DNA from: Christensenella hongkongensis
GTDB taxonomy: Bacteria > Bacillota > Clostridia > Christensenellales > Christensenellaceae
DNA length: 57,988 nucleotides
Assembly: GCF_000981035.1 (NCBI RefSeq)
Contig: NZ_LAYJ01000111.1
Location: 1 to 57,988, forward strand
Direction: 5' to 3'
Shown here: piece by piece, positions 44,697 through 53,765 of the stretch
How the letters are laid out: each line of letters opens with the position of its first letter
Position numbering within the stretch: position 1 is the first letter of the stretch
The notes under the pieces: model-generated
Told to the model about the DNA's origin: nothing
The model's input: the letters and a program-made list of their open reading frames with translations, nothing else
Database searches by the model: none
Position numbers and translations under genes: made by a program

Positions 44697-46811
44697 ATGA
44701 GAATCAAAAAAGAAGCAAGTGAAATTTGGAAGGAATACGAAAGAGGAATCTCTTATAATACAGGGATCAACTTATATGACAACGTAGAGCGGAACAACAA
44801 TTTTTTCAATGATAAACAGTGGGAGGGCGTGAACGCACCGGATCTTGATAAGCCGGTATTCAATTTTTTGAAGCCGGTGGTAAACTATTATACGGCAATG
44901 CTGATTTCGGATGATATCGCGACCAATGTGGAGTTGGCGAACCGGCCAGGCAATGGGGACGGGCAGAAAAAAAGGGGAAAAAAAGGAGCGCAGGCAGATG
45001 GGAAAAACGACCAGAAGGCATTGCGGGAGCAGCCTGTCGGCGGTTCGACTGATTTGCAGGCGGGAACGATTGGGGAACCCAGCCTGGATGAAAAAATTCC
45101 TAAAATTATCGCGCAGGAAGTGGATAACATCATCGAACGCTCTAATATGAAGTTTAAAAACAGGAAAATGATACGCAACTGCGCAGTGGACGGCGACGGG
45201 TGCTTTTATATCTGGTTTGACCCGGACGCTGAAACAGGCTTTGACTATAAGGGCGAAATTAAGGTAGACCTTGTGGACAACACAAACGTATTGTTTGGCA
45301 ACCCATCTGAGGGTGAAGTGCAGGAGCAGCCGTATGTACTGATTGCTTACCGCAGGCTGACGGAAGAAGTGAAGGACGAGGCCCGCATGAACGGGATGAA
45401 CCCGGACGAGGTGGTAGCGGATAATGAGAGCTACTATGTGAACACAGAAAAAGACAGGGACAACGACTATACGACGGTAGTCCTGAAAATGTGGAAAGAA
45501 AAAGGAACCGTACATATTATCAAGTGCACGAGGAATGCGGTGATCAAAAGAGAAGCTGATACGGAATATAAGCTGTATCCGTTGGCATGGCTGAGCTGGG
45601 AGACCATGAAAAATTGCTATCATGGGATTTCACCGCTGACAGGAAAGATACAAAACCAGATATTTGTCAACAAGCTTTATGCCATGGCGATGATGTATAC
45701 GACGAAGATGGCGTTTCCCAAGATGCTTTATGACCGTACCAAGATAGCGGCGTGGGACAACCGGATCGGGAAGGCGATCGGCGTGGCGGGGAATCCGAAC
45801 GAGGCGCTGTTTGCGAATTTCCAGTCTGCCGATATGAGCAACAATGTGATGAACATGGTGCAGTCTACCATCACGCAGACCAAAGAAATGATGGGAGCGT
45901 CGGACGCGGCTCTTGGAAATGTGAAGCCGGACAACACATCGGCAATTATTGCCGTGCAAAAGGCGGCGGGTATGCCGCTCGATATCCAAAGGATGGATTT
46001 TTACAATTTTGTGGAAAGCTGCGTTCGCATCTTTATCGAGATGATGCGCGTCGATTACGGGACGCGTTGCGTTACGCTGACGGACAATGAGGGAAATGTG
46101 ACAAAGGAGGAATTTGATTTCGGCCTGCTGAAAAATTATGCGCTGAATTTAAAAATCGATATTGGGCAGGGCTCCTATTGGTCTGAGTTGATGCAGGTTC
46201 AGACGCTTGACAGTATGATGAAAAACAAGATTATACCGGATGCGTTAACGTATCTGGAGGCTGTGCCGGAGGGGTATATCAAGAATAAGAATAAGATCGT
46301 TGAAAGTATACGGCAGGCGCAGGGCGCAGCAGGGGGAATGATGGGCGCCGGGATAGATGGAATGCCGGAAATGCCTAGAGGACAGGCGATGGGATCGCCG
46401 CCCTCCGCATCCGGCGTGCAGGGAGAAGGCGCAATGCCAAATCCCGCAGACATGAGCGACGAAGAGTTGCAGGCATTCATTGCCGACATGAAGGGGCAGA
46501 TGGGAGATACAGAAGAAGGAACTGGAGAAAGCCCGGATGTAAAAGGCATGAGCGATGAGGAATTACAGGAATTTATCCGGGAGAACAAAGCACGGATGGA
46601 TATGGGGACTGACGGGGCGACGGAGGCTGAGGAAGCGGACGGCCCACCGGACGGTAGTTTTTCTGCGGAAGAGCTGATGAAAATTCTGGAGGAACTGAAA
46701 ACGCTTAAACCGCAGGCGGCAATCGAGGCAGTAGAAAAGCTGGAGACGACCGAGGAACAGAAAATGTGGCTGGTCAGCGAGCTGGAACGGCAAAGCGGAA
46801 AAATGAAATAA
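44697..46811 (+). CDS. Portal protein (podovirus/P22-like)
   Basis: A 704-residue protein resembling P22-type portal proteins: NVERNNNFFNDKQWEG near the start, the central core with YRRLTEEVKDEARM and GISPLTGKIQNQIFVN, and DMSNNVMNMVQSTITQTKEM. The C-terminus is a low-complexity acidic/Met-rich tail with two SDEELQ repeats (MSDEELQAFI, MSDEELQEFI). It forms the dodecameric DNA-entry ring. GGAGG lies 12 nt before the ATG. It heads the structural gene cluster, ahead of the capsid and terminase. Confidence 0.85.
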   Translation: MRIKKEASEIWKEYERGISYNTGINLYDNVERNNNFFNDKQWEGVNAPDLDKPVFNFLKPVVNYYTAMLISDDIATNVELANRPGNGDGQKKRGKKGAQADGKNDQKALREQPVGGSTDLQAGTIGEPSLDEKIPKIIAQEVDNIIERSNMKFKNRKMIRNCAVDGDGCFYIWFDPDAETGFDYKGEIKVDLVDNTNVLFGNPSEGEVQEQPYVLIAYRRLTEEVKDEARMNGMNPDEVVADNESYYVNTEKDRDNDYTTVVLKMWKEKGTVHIIKCTRNAVIKREADTEYKLYPLAWLSWETMKNCYHGISPLTGKIQNQIFVNKLYAMAMMYTTKMAFPKMLYDRTKIAAWDNRIGKAIGVAGNPNEALFANFQSADMSNNVMNMVQSTITQTKEMMGASDAALGNVKPDNTSAIIAVQKAAGMPLDIQRMDFYNFVESCVRIFIEMMRVDYGTRCVTLTDNEGNVTKEEFDFGLLKNYALNLKIDIGQGSYWSELMQVQTLDSMMKNKIIPDALTYLEAVPEGYIKNKNKIVESIRQAQGAAGGMMGAGIDGMPEMPRGQAMGSPPSASGVQGEGAMPNPADMSDEELQAFIADMKGQMGDTEEGTGESPDVKGMSDEELQEFIRENKARMDMGTDGATEAEEADGPPDGSFSAEELMKILEELKTLKPQAAIEAVEKLETTEEQKMWLVSELERQSGKMK

Positions 46812-46830
46812 CGAAACGGGCATACAAAGG

Positions 46831-46865
46831 ATACGCATGGCGATGGAAGGCAATGCGTATTTTTT
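46831..46865 (+). terminator. Leader hairpin before the JAMM-domain gene
   Basis: ATACGCAT pairs with ATGCGTAT and is followed by TTTTT, 23 nt before the ATG at 46888. Unlike the other leaders it has no late-promoter motif upstream. Confidence 0.75.
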
Positions 46866-46887
46866 GTGCGGAAAAAGAGGAGAGAAA

Positions 46888-49800
46888 ATGGCAAATACGA
46901 ACAAGAAACCGGATTGGTGGTATGACAAAAAGCGCTGGCAGGGAATGCCGGGCGGCGGGCCCGCGACAGGCGGGAACCAGAAACAGGAAAAAAAGACAAG
47001 CAATACAAAAACCAAGCCGTCAGGCGTGGACGGATACAACACAAGCAAGCGAAGCGAGCCGTCGCGCCCGGCGAAAAGCCAGGCTAAGAAAAGCAGCGGG
47101 AATACATCGCGTCAAAGCGAAACACAAAATAAAACAAACAGTACGAATGAGCCTGAGCAATCGCAATGGAAGCCGGGCTGGAAGAGCAGGCCGTCCGGCG
47201 TTATGGGACTTAATATGGAGCCGGAGATCAAACCGGCGGGACAGCTGAAAGAACAGACACAGCCGATATGGGGCGCAAAGCAGGCGGAAAACGGTTTTGA
47301 CAATCAATTTGGAATGGTAAAAAAGCAGGATGGGAATAAAACCGCAAAACCCAATGAGAATCAGGAAAAGCAACGAAAAGACAAGCTTTGGGAAGCCGTA
47401 TTCACAAAGCCGATGTGGGAATGGCTCAATGAGCTTAAAAAAGAAGATAAGGGCCCGTTTTTATCTGATGAGGAGTTGAACAAAAGAAAAGAAGAAGAGG
47501 AGGCGAAAGCACAGGAGGAACGGGCAAAAAAGAAAGAAGAGAAAGACCGATTTGAAGCTGAATATGGAAAGCTGAGCGAGGACATTGGAAACGCGTTGAA
47601 GGGCGTGAGCGAGGATGAATACTGGGCAGGCGTGGAAAACGGAAGAAAAAAAGCCGCGGCAGATGATTTTAATAATATGGCGGGAGGCTACCAACAGACT
47701 GCCAAGGATGCACAGATAAATGGTATTAGCTTTATGAATACGGGAGGCTACCATCCTGAAAGGATGATGTCACAGATTGCCAAAAATGCAGAGCTTGGGA
47801 CACAGGAAGAAAATATGCTTGCGTATTTATCCGGAACAGGGCAAACAGAGCTTTATGACAAAACGCTTCAGTTGTTCGAGCAAAAAAAGAAATATACCGA
47901 CGAGGCGGGCGAAACACTGGAGAAAGAACGTGACGAGTTGCGTGCACACCCGCTGGAGATGAAGCCGGAAAAAACGGCGGAGGAATATGAAACAGAGCAA
48001 AAGGCATTGGAGAAGCGGCTTAAAGAGGAGCGTTCGGCAAGGGCTGAAAGCACGAAGGAGCAGACCGCGAAGGCGGGCAGGATACAGGCGCTTCAAGAGC
48101 AGATAGACAATACGAAATTCCTGAAGGAGCATGCTGTAAATTACGGACAGGCCATGCAAAAGGCAGAGGAGCTGAGGGATTACGAAGCGATGGCAGGGCA
48201 GCCGGGATTTGAGGAAAAAGCGGCAAGGGGCAAGGCGCGGCTGGCCGAAGCGGAATCGAGATCGACAGGCGAATTTGATCCGTTCCACGAGGGGAACGAG
48301 GTGGTTTCTCAGATTAACCTCAATGGAAGCTCTTATGCAACGGATGAGCAGAAAGACGTATTTTATGCAATTTACGACGACAAGGGCTTGCCGGAGGCGC
48401 TGAATTACCTGGACCTTATCCGTGGCGAAGTGAGCGCGAAAGCCGGAGCGGAGGTGGTAGAGGCGATCAAAGAGAAGGATGATCCATGGATGAAGCGGTA
48501 TATGCTGGGCACGACGGCAGCGGGGGCGGGACTGGAAAGCTTTTTGGGCTCTATGAGGCAGACCACGGACCTTATACGGGGAAGCACGCTGGCAGTGGAG
48601 GACGGGATGTATAACGCGGCGCGGAACGAGTACAGGCCGGAGCTTACGGAGGTGGACGGACTGTGGAACGACGTGGTATATAACGTATCGAACGCGGCGC
48701 CGGCGATTGCCGCGGGGGCGGTGAACCCCATATTTGGAACGGCAGTATCGGCGGCGAACGCGTTTGGCGGAGCGGTAAACCAATCGTTGAAGGAAGGAAA
48801 GCCTGTGGACAAGGCGGTGGCTTACGGAGCGGCGGTAGGTGTGCTGGAAGGAACGACGCAGTATTTGATCGGTGGTATTTCCAAGTTGGGCGGAATGGAA
48901 AAAACAGCGGAGAAATTTTTACTGAACTCAAACAAGGTGATTGAAAACACCTTTAAAAGCAAGGCTGGACAGGAAATTCTGAAGTATTTGCTTCAACAGG
49001 GAATTGACAGCGGAGGAGAATTTACACAGGAAAGCATGCAGTCGTTTTTGGAGCCAGTACTGAGGAACCTGATTTTTGGGGAGAACAACGAGATCAAACT
49101 ATTTACAGAGGAGCAGCTGTATAGCGGGCTGGTTGGCGCGCTGACATCGATTGTGGCAAACGGGGCTGGAAAAGGAATGGACGCAATGGGCCGCGGGCTT
49201 GGGATCACCGGAAGGACAGGGACACAAACGGGCGATATGGAAAGCGCGGGAGCAACCAACCTTTTGGAGGGAACGGGAACGCCGATTCTGGATTCCCTCG
49301 TGGGAAAGGATGTGATGGAGGGAATTAAGGAGAGAACCGGTCATACAGGCGCAGAAAATACAGAGAACACGGCAACTGTGGCGGTGCAAAACGGAACAGC
49401 GGCAGAAGCGGCAGGAGGAATTGACACAGCATTGAACGGAACGCCGATGCTGGATATGCTGTCTGGCAAGGAAGCGGCAGATGGGCTTAGAGGACAGAGC
49501 GGGGACGCTGCGGCTGTGCAGGAAGGAACCGCCGGATCGGACATTGACGCGGGACTGACAGGCAAAGGAAACAGGGCGACGCCGGGGCTTTTGAGTGAAG
49601 AAACGCTGGCTGAGGCGACGCAGGCACTGGCGGGCAAGGAGACCGGGATTGACGGCGCGAGGACAGCAGACAGCCAACCGAAAAGCGCGGCACAGGAGAT
49701 CATGGAGTATTTTGATACGCCGGAGGGGAAGAAGTTCACGGATGCAGAGGGGCGCGGGGAAGTAAGCCTTGAGGAAATGATTGGGAAAGCCGCGCGGGAG

Positions 49801-50379
49801 CAGCAGGGCATGACGCAGGGAGAAGCGGAAGCGGCGGCAAGAGAAATTGTAGGGGAAATGACGGGAGAAAGAAATGGTGAGATTGACGATATATTTGACC
49901 ATGATATAATGAAGGAAGAAGACTTCACCATTCAAAGCCGCAACAATGCAAATGGTAATCCCAACGCAATCTTACACATGGGAGCGGATTTAAACAACAG
50001 ACAAAAAAGATTGATAGAGAAATTGCCGGATTATGATAGCAGAATCATAGTTAAGAAAAGCGAAGTCAGTATGATTGACTTAGCCGCAATGACTGCAAAA
50101 ACCGGAGTGGAATTTGCAATGTTTACCAAAGGCGGACAACGAATGATTGTACGGGGAAATAAAGGGCAAGTAAACATCAACCCGCAAATGGCGCGAGAAC
50201 TTGCAGAGCAGGGATACAAGTGGAGCGGACATACACATCCGGGGACAAACGATAATTGCTTAATTGCGTCAGACGGGGACAAAGTAATTTTATCGTGCTT
50301 TGGACAGGAAATAGGGTATATTTATAATTCTAAAGGACAATGGACATATTTTGAAAGGAGCGAAAAGTATGAAAAATAG
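46888..50379 (+). CDS. Giant phage structural protein with C-terminal JAMM-like domain
   Basis: A 1163-residue protein. It has an N-terminal basic disordered region (Lys/Asn/Pro-rich), then a long charged coiled coil (about 180-460) and a Gly/Ala-rich middle with NAAPAIAAGAVNPIFGTAVS. The last ~140 residues are AT-richer and contain GHTHPGTNDNCLIASDGD. His 1115, His 1117 and Ser 1128 with Asp 1131 resemble the zinc-binding JAMM motif, although the spacing between HxHP and SxxD is three residues longer than usual. It resembles polymorphic-toxin proteins carried by phage heads (inference). GAGGAG precedes the ATG at 46888. Confidence 0.65.
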   Translation: MANTNKKPDWWYDKKRWQGMPGGGPATGGNQKQEKKTSNTKTKPSGVDGYNTSKRSEPSRPAKSQAKKSSGNTSRQSETQNKTNSTNEPEQSQWKPGWKSRPSGVMGLNMEPEIKPAGQLKEQTQPIWGAKQAENGFDNQFGMVKKQDGNKTAKPNENQEKQRKDKLWEAVFTKPMWEWLNELKKEDKGPFLSDEELNKRKEEEEAKAQEERAKKKEEKDRFEAEYGKLSEDIGNALKGVSEDEYWAGVENGRKKAAADDFNNMAGGYQQTAKDAQINGISFMNTGGYHPERMMSQIAKNAELGTQEENMLAYLSGTGQTELYDKTLQLFEQKKKYTDEAGETLEKERDELRAHPLEMKPEKTAEEYETEQKALEKRLKEERSARAESTKEQTAKAGRIQALQEQIDNTKFLKEHAVNYGQAMQKAEELRDYEAMAGQPGFEEKAARGKARLAEAESRSTGEFDPFHEGNEVVSQINLNGSSYATDEQKDVFYAIYDDKGLPEALNYLDLIRGEVSAKAGAEVVEAIKEKDDPWMKRYMLGTTAAGAGLESFLGSMRQTTDLIRGSTLAVEDGMYNAARNEYRPELTEVDGLWNDVVYNVSNAAPAIAAGAVNPIFGTAVSAANAFGGAVNQSLKEGKPVDKAVAYGAAVGVLEGTTQYLIGGISKLGGMEKTAEKFLLNSNKVIENTFKSKAGQEILKYLLQQGIDSGGEFTQESMQSFLEPVLRNLIFGENNEIKLFTEEQLYSGLVGALTSIVANGAGKGMDAMGRGLGITGRTGTQTGDMESAGATNLLEGTGTPILDSLVGKDVMEGIKERTGHTGAENTENTATVAVQNGTAAEAAGGIDTALNGTPMLDMLSGKEAADGLRGQSGDAAAVQEGTAGSDIDAGLTGKGNRATPGLLSEETLAEATQALAGKETGIDGARTADSQPKSAAQEIMEYFDTPEGKKFTDAEGRGEVSLEEMIGKAAREQQGMTQGEAEAAAREIVGEMTGERNGEIDDIFDHDIMKEEDFTIQSRNNANGNPNAILHMGADLNNRQKRLIEKLPDYDSRIIVKKSEVSMIDLAAMTAKTGVEFAMFTKGGQRMIVRGNKGQVNINPQMARELAEQGYKWSGHTHPGTNDNCLIASDGDKVILSCFGQEIGYIYNSKGQWTYFERSEKYEK

Positions 50380-50635
50380 ATTAGCAATGTATTTTAATGA
50401 CTATGCGAATGAAATTAAAGATTATTGTATTGAAAATGGCTTGAGTTTTGAGAAAGCAAAGAAACTATCTAGGTGTGGTGGAAAGGATTTTCTAGTACTT
50501 CAACACCCGGATGAGGACGGAAAGATTGGTATGTGGGAGCCAATGCCGGTGGTGATTTGGATAAGGAAAGACGGAGATAAATTGAAGTTTGAGCAAACAG
50601 AGTATACCAAGCGGTATCTGGCAATGGATGAATAG
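50369..50635 (+). CDS. Candidate immunity protein for the JAMM-domain protein
   Basis: An 88-residue, AT-rich gene. Its ATG lies 11 nt inside the end of the giant gene, after AAAGGAGCG. The protein is compact and mixed alpha/beta, with aromatic residues (MWEPMPVVIWIRK). A small co-translated gene directly after a toxin-like C-terminal domain, with the same drop in GC, is the pattern of a toxin-immunity cassette. No family is recognised. Confidence 0.55.
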   Translation: MKNRLAMYFNDYANEIKDYCIENGLSFEKAKKLSRCGGKDFLVLQHPDEDGKIGMWEPMPVVIWIRKDGDKLKFEQTEYTKRYLAMDE

Positions 50636-50711
50636 GCGGCTTGAAAAGAGCGATATGAAAGCGGGATATGAAGAGTTGAATTTTGTAAGATTACGGGAGC
50701 GTCGGTACCGT

Positions 50712-50764
50712 GTCCGTCAGGGGGCAGGTAATGTCCGGAAAAATATCGTATAATGGTAACATGG
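50712..50764 (+). promoter_or_regulatory. Late promoter motif, copy 2
   Basis: GTCCG at 50712 and GTCCG at 50733 lie 37 and 16 nt before TATAATGG-TAACATGG (50749-50764). The first octamer contains a perfect -10 hexamer. Confidence 0.6.
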
Positions 50765-50777
50765 AAACAGAGGCCGG

Positions 50778-50808
50778 AAAGAGCGAAGAAAACCGCTCTT
50801 TTTTTATG
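50778..50808 (+). terminator. Leader hairpin with terminator form
   Basis: AAAGAGCG-AAGAAAAC-CGCTCTTT and a long T-run, 26 nt before the ATG at 50834. Confidence 0.8.
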
Positions 50809-50833
50809 CCTTAAAGTAAAGGAGGACAGCATA

Positions 50834-51025
50834 ATGAACAGGGACGTTTGCGGTGAATGCGGATGCTCGCTGCGTGTGACAGGAAGCAGGAACGTTGTGG
50901 AAGGAGACGATTCGAAAGAAACGCCGACACGGCTGTTTGCGGTATTGACACTGGAATGTGTAAACCCGAAGTGCATTGCATACGGCGTGAAATCAGAAAT
51001 ACGAAATGAACAACCGCTTGGATAG
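50834..51025 (+). CDS. Small zinc-ribbon phage protein
   Basis: A 63-residue protein with two cysteine pairs, CGECGC and CVNPKC, consistent with a treble-clef or ribbon zinc site. The site AAAGGAGGACAGC is strong. It lies between the late promoter and the scaffold. It may be an accessory head protein. No family is recognised. Confidence 0.7.
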   Translation: MNRDVCGECGCSLRVTGSRNVVEGDDSKETPTRLFAVLTLECVNPKCIAYGVKSEIRNEQPLG

Positions 51026-51084
51026 CGGGATTGCCGGAACCGGCGAGGAAGGCCGCGTTCTTAAGGTACAGGAAAGGAAACACC

Positions 51085-51867
51085 ATGGAAGATATGATTA
51101 CACAGGAGATCGAGGACACGCCGGCAGAGGAAATGTCGGCGGAACAGGAAGCTGATTTTGAAAAAGTGTTTGACAGCGATACGCAGGCGGCGGACGCCAT
51201 GAAAAAAACAGAGAAGGCAGATCGAATGGACAACACAGACATCAGCGAAACAGATATTGAAGACGCTTCGAGCGAAGAAAATAAAAACGCTTCAAGCGAC
51301 AATATGGGAGTAAAGGTCTTTTTAGACGGACAGGAATATGTGTTTTCCAAAGAAGAAATAGAAAACCAGAAAAATACTCCCAACGAAGAACAAAGAATTT
51401 TGGAACGACTTGCAGAGCAAGCGGGGATAAGCAAGGAAGAACTGATATCGAGGGCGGAACAGGCTGAGGACGAAGCAAAATGCGCGATGAGGGCGCAGCA
51501 GTTGAGCGGACAGGGCTATGATTATGAAATGGCAGAGCATATTGCCCGGATTGAGCTGGAAAACGCAAGGTATAAAAACAATCCGGGAAACGATCCGCAA
51601 ATGAAGGAAAAGGCGATTGTTTTTTCCGGAATCGACGAGTTTGAACGGATGTATCCCGATGTTGAGGATTTGCCTGACACTGTGGTAGAAGAAATACGCG
51701 CGGGGGCATCTCCGGTGGCGGCGTACCAGAATTATTTGCTCGAGGAGCGTGAGCAGGAGCTTCGCGCTTTGAAACATGAAAAAAAGAATAGAGAGAAATT
51801 ACCAGGGAGCGTGAAAGGCCTGGGCGTGGAAGCGGAGGATCCGTTTATCACAGAATTAATGAAATAA
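51085..51867 (+). CDS. Phage scaffolding protein
   Basis: A 260-residue, very acidic and Gln-rich helical protein with a C-terminal basic segment (ALKHEKKNREKLPGSVKG), typical of scaffolds that guide capsid assembly. It directly precedes the capsid gene. The ATG at 51085 follows GGAAAGGA; the longer frame upstream begins with TTG. Its short residue repeats (SSEENKNASS) mark disordered parts. Confidence 0.75.
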   Translation: MEDMITQEIEDTPAEEMSAEQEADFEKVFDSDTQAADAMKKTEKADRMDNTDISETDIEDASSEENKNASSDNMGVKVFLDGQEYVFSKEEIENQKNTPNEEQRILERLAEQAGISKEELISRAEQAEDEAKCAMRAQQLSGQGYDYEMAEHIARIELENARYKNNPGNDPQMKEKAIVFSGIDEFERMYPDVEDLPDTVVEEIRAGASPVAAYQNYLLEEREQELRALKHEKKNREKLPGSVKGLGVEAEDPFITELMK

Positions 51868-51882
51868 AAAGGAGAATATAAT

Positions 51883-52932
51883 ATGGCAGTTAATTTGGCA
51901 GGAAAATACAGCAATAAGATCGCAGAAAAATTTACAAAGGAAAGCTATGTGGCGGGTAATGCCTCGATGGAATATGATTTTGCAGGTGTGAAATCGATCT
52001 CAATTTATACGCCCCAGACGGTTGATCTTAACGACTATAAGCGCAGCGGGGAAAACCGTTTTGGAACGCCGGTTGAGATGCAGGACACTGTGCAGGAGGT
52101 AGAGCTTTCACAGGACAAGGGATTTTCAATCACAATCGACAAAGGCAACAATGTGGACCAGATGAATACAAAGGGTGCGGCGAAGATGCTGAACGCACAG
52201 ATCAAGGAGCAGGTGGTTCCCTACATGGACAAATATACGTTGAGACGCTGGGCTGAGCAGGCGGGAACCATCGCGGGGACAGACGCGCCTACGAAGGAAA
52301 CGATTGTAGAGAAAATTTTTGAAGGCGCAAAGGTGCTGGACAACGAGCTTGTACCTGATCAGGAAAGGGTACTTTATATCCCGACCACGTATTACAATAT
52401 GCTGAGACTTTCCAAGGAATTTCTGGCGGTAGATACGCTGGCGGAAAAGGCGCTTGCAAAAGGCTATGTAGGTATGATCGCAGATATGCAGGCAATCAAA
52501 GTACCGGATGTGTACTTCCCGGAAGGCGTTTATTTCCTGATTACATTTAAGGGCTCGGTGATTAACCCGAACAAGATCAAGACGATGCGCGTGCTGAACG
52601 ACGTCGCTGGAATCGACGGAAACGTGCTTGAAGGAAGAAATTATTTTGACGCGTTTGTACTGGGCGCAAAGGCGGGCGGCGTATATGCGGCTGTTGACAC
52701 CGCGAAGGTGCTTGCGGCGCCAAAGATTGCGATTGCGTCGAACGCGGCGACGATCACGGCGGTATCCGGCGTGACATTCAAATACACGGTGGACGGGACA
52801 GATCCAAGGTATTCCAAATCCGTAAAAACCTATACGGCGGCGGTTTCTTTGGAATCGGGACAGACAATCAAAGCGTTTGCGGAAAAAGAGGGAAGCTACC
52901 GCAGCGCACTGGCACAGGCTGTGAATGCGTAA
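51883..52932 (+). CDS. Major capsid protein with C-terminal Ig/chitobiase-like domain
   Basis: A 349-residue protein. The N-terminal 270 residues resemble HK97-fold coat proteins of podoviruses (KSISIYTPQTVDLNDYKRSG, LSQDKGFSITIDKGNNVDQM). About 75 extra C-terminal residues (from KVLAAPKIAIAS) look like a beta-sandwich domain of the chitobiase C-terminal type, with VDGTDPRYSKSVKTYTAAV. Such domains decorate capsid surfaces. AAAAGGAG precedes the ATG. Confidence 0.85.
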   Translation: MAVNLAGKYSNKIAEKFTKESYVAGNASMEYDFAGVKSISIYTPQTVDLNDYKRSGENRFGTPVEMQDTVQEVELSQDKGFSITIDKGNNVDQMNTKGAAKMLNAQIKEQVVPYMDKYTLRRWAEQAGTIAGTDAPTKETIVEKIFEGAKVLDNELVPDQERVLYIPTTYYNMLRLSKEFLAVDTLAEKALAKGYVGMIADMQAIKVPDVYFPEGVYFLITFKGSVINPNKIKTMRVLNDVAGIDGNVLEGRNYFDAFVLGAKAGGVYAAVDTAKVLAAPKIAIASNAATITAVSGVTFKYTVDGTDPRYSKSVKTYTAAVSLESGQTIKAFAEKEGSYRSALAQAVNA

Positions 52933-52939
52933 GAAATAG

Positions 52940-52977
52940 AAAAAAGGAAAGCAGCCATATATATATGGCTGCTTTCC
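52940..52977 (-). terminator. Terminator of the reverse-strand gene (32-bp perfect palindrome)
   Basis: The 16-nt arm GGAAAGCAGCCATATA (52946) is followed directly by its exact complement. Read leftward it ends in a T-run (TTTTTT), so it ends the gene at 53004. There is no T-run for the rightward capsid transcript. Confidence 0.75.
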
Positions 52978-53003
52978 AAAATTATCAGAAGGAGAAATTC
53001 GGT

Positions 53004-53213
53004 TTACCAGGGTTCGCCAGGGCAATTACAGGTCGCACCGTCACGGTTCAGGTAACCGCCGTGGCCTTCGTCGTCAACAAAGCTGATATATACCTGTTTG
53101 GTAGAATCTTTAGCGCGCTCTTCGGCTTCTTTGATGGCCTGTTCTTTTGCCAGATTATCCAAATAGATTTCTGTTCCCTCTGAGGGATCGCGTACGATTA
53201 TTTTGTATGTCAT
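53004..53213 (-). CDS. Counter-oriented small protein (accessory gene)
   Basis: A 69-residue protein with a Lys/Glu-rich helix and a conserved-looking end VDDEGHGGYLNRDGATCNC. It lies against the direction of all other late genes, between capsid and terminase, with its own strong site (AAGGAGGTC) and terminator. It probably has its own promoter in 53214-53330 (TATTAT near 53250). Such genes in prophages can be expressed during lysogeny. No family is assigned; a DUF2188 relation is possible. Confidence 0.65.
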   Translation of the reverse strand: MTYKIIVRDPSEGTEIYLDNLAKEQAIKEAEERAKDSTKQVYISFVDDEGHGGYLNRDGATCNCPGEPW

Positions 53214-53330
53214 AATGAGACCTCCTTACAATCTGTTTTTTTTTACATAATACTTATAAACACATTTGGAGGGATAAGCACATTAATTTCATTAAATGTA
53301 AAAATTTTTTAGCTATGGGAGAGCGGCAAA

Positions 53331-53765
53331 ATGACAGAAAGGCAACAACGTTTTTGCAGGGAATATATCAAGGATGAGAACGCAACACAAGCGGCGTTGC
53401 GAGCGGGGTACAGTGAAAAAAGGGCGCGGCGGACGGCACAGGCGATACTGGCTGACAAACGGGTGAGACGATATATAGATGAATTAAAGAACAATGAGAA
53501 GAACAGGAAGCTGGCACAGACATGGGAAATATTACAGTATTTTACTGCGTTGATGCGTGACGAGGTGTTTGAACAGCGCATCGAAGTTGACCAGGAGACA
53601 GGGCAGGAAATACTGGTCAGGCAGCCGGTTAAGGTGGCTGACAGGACAAAGGCGGCAGAATTTTTGGCCAAGTATTACAGAATACTCGATGAGAAAGAAG
53701 AAGACAAGGGCGAGGATGTGATTCGAGTAGAGCTTGACGACAACATTAAGGAGTGGGCGAAATGA
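53331..53765 (+). CDS. terS: Terminase small subunit
   Basis: A 144-residue protein with MTERQQRFCREYIKDENATQ and AALRAGYSEKRARRTA, the helix-turn-helix start of Firmicutes TerS proteins. It recognises the packaging site and stimulates TerL. Its stop overlaps the terL start (ATGA). Confidence 0.9.
   Translation: MTERQQRFCREYIKDENATQAALRAGYSEKRARRTAQAILADKRVRRYIDELKNNEKNRKLAQTWEILQYFTALMRDEVFEQRIEVDQETGQEILVRQPVKVADRTKAAEFLAKYYRILDEKEEDKGEDVIRVELDDNIKEWAK

Noticed and set aside
46199-47044. A 281-codon minus-strand frame across the end of the portal gene
   Set aside because: Ser/Pro/Cys-rich shadow of the acidic portal tail, with no ribosome binding site.
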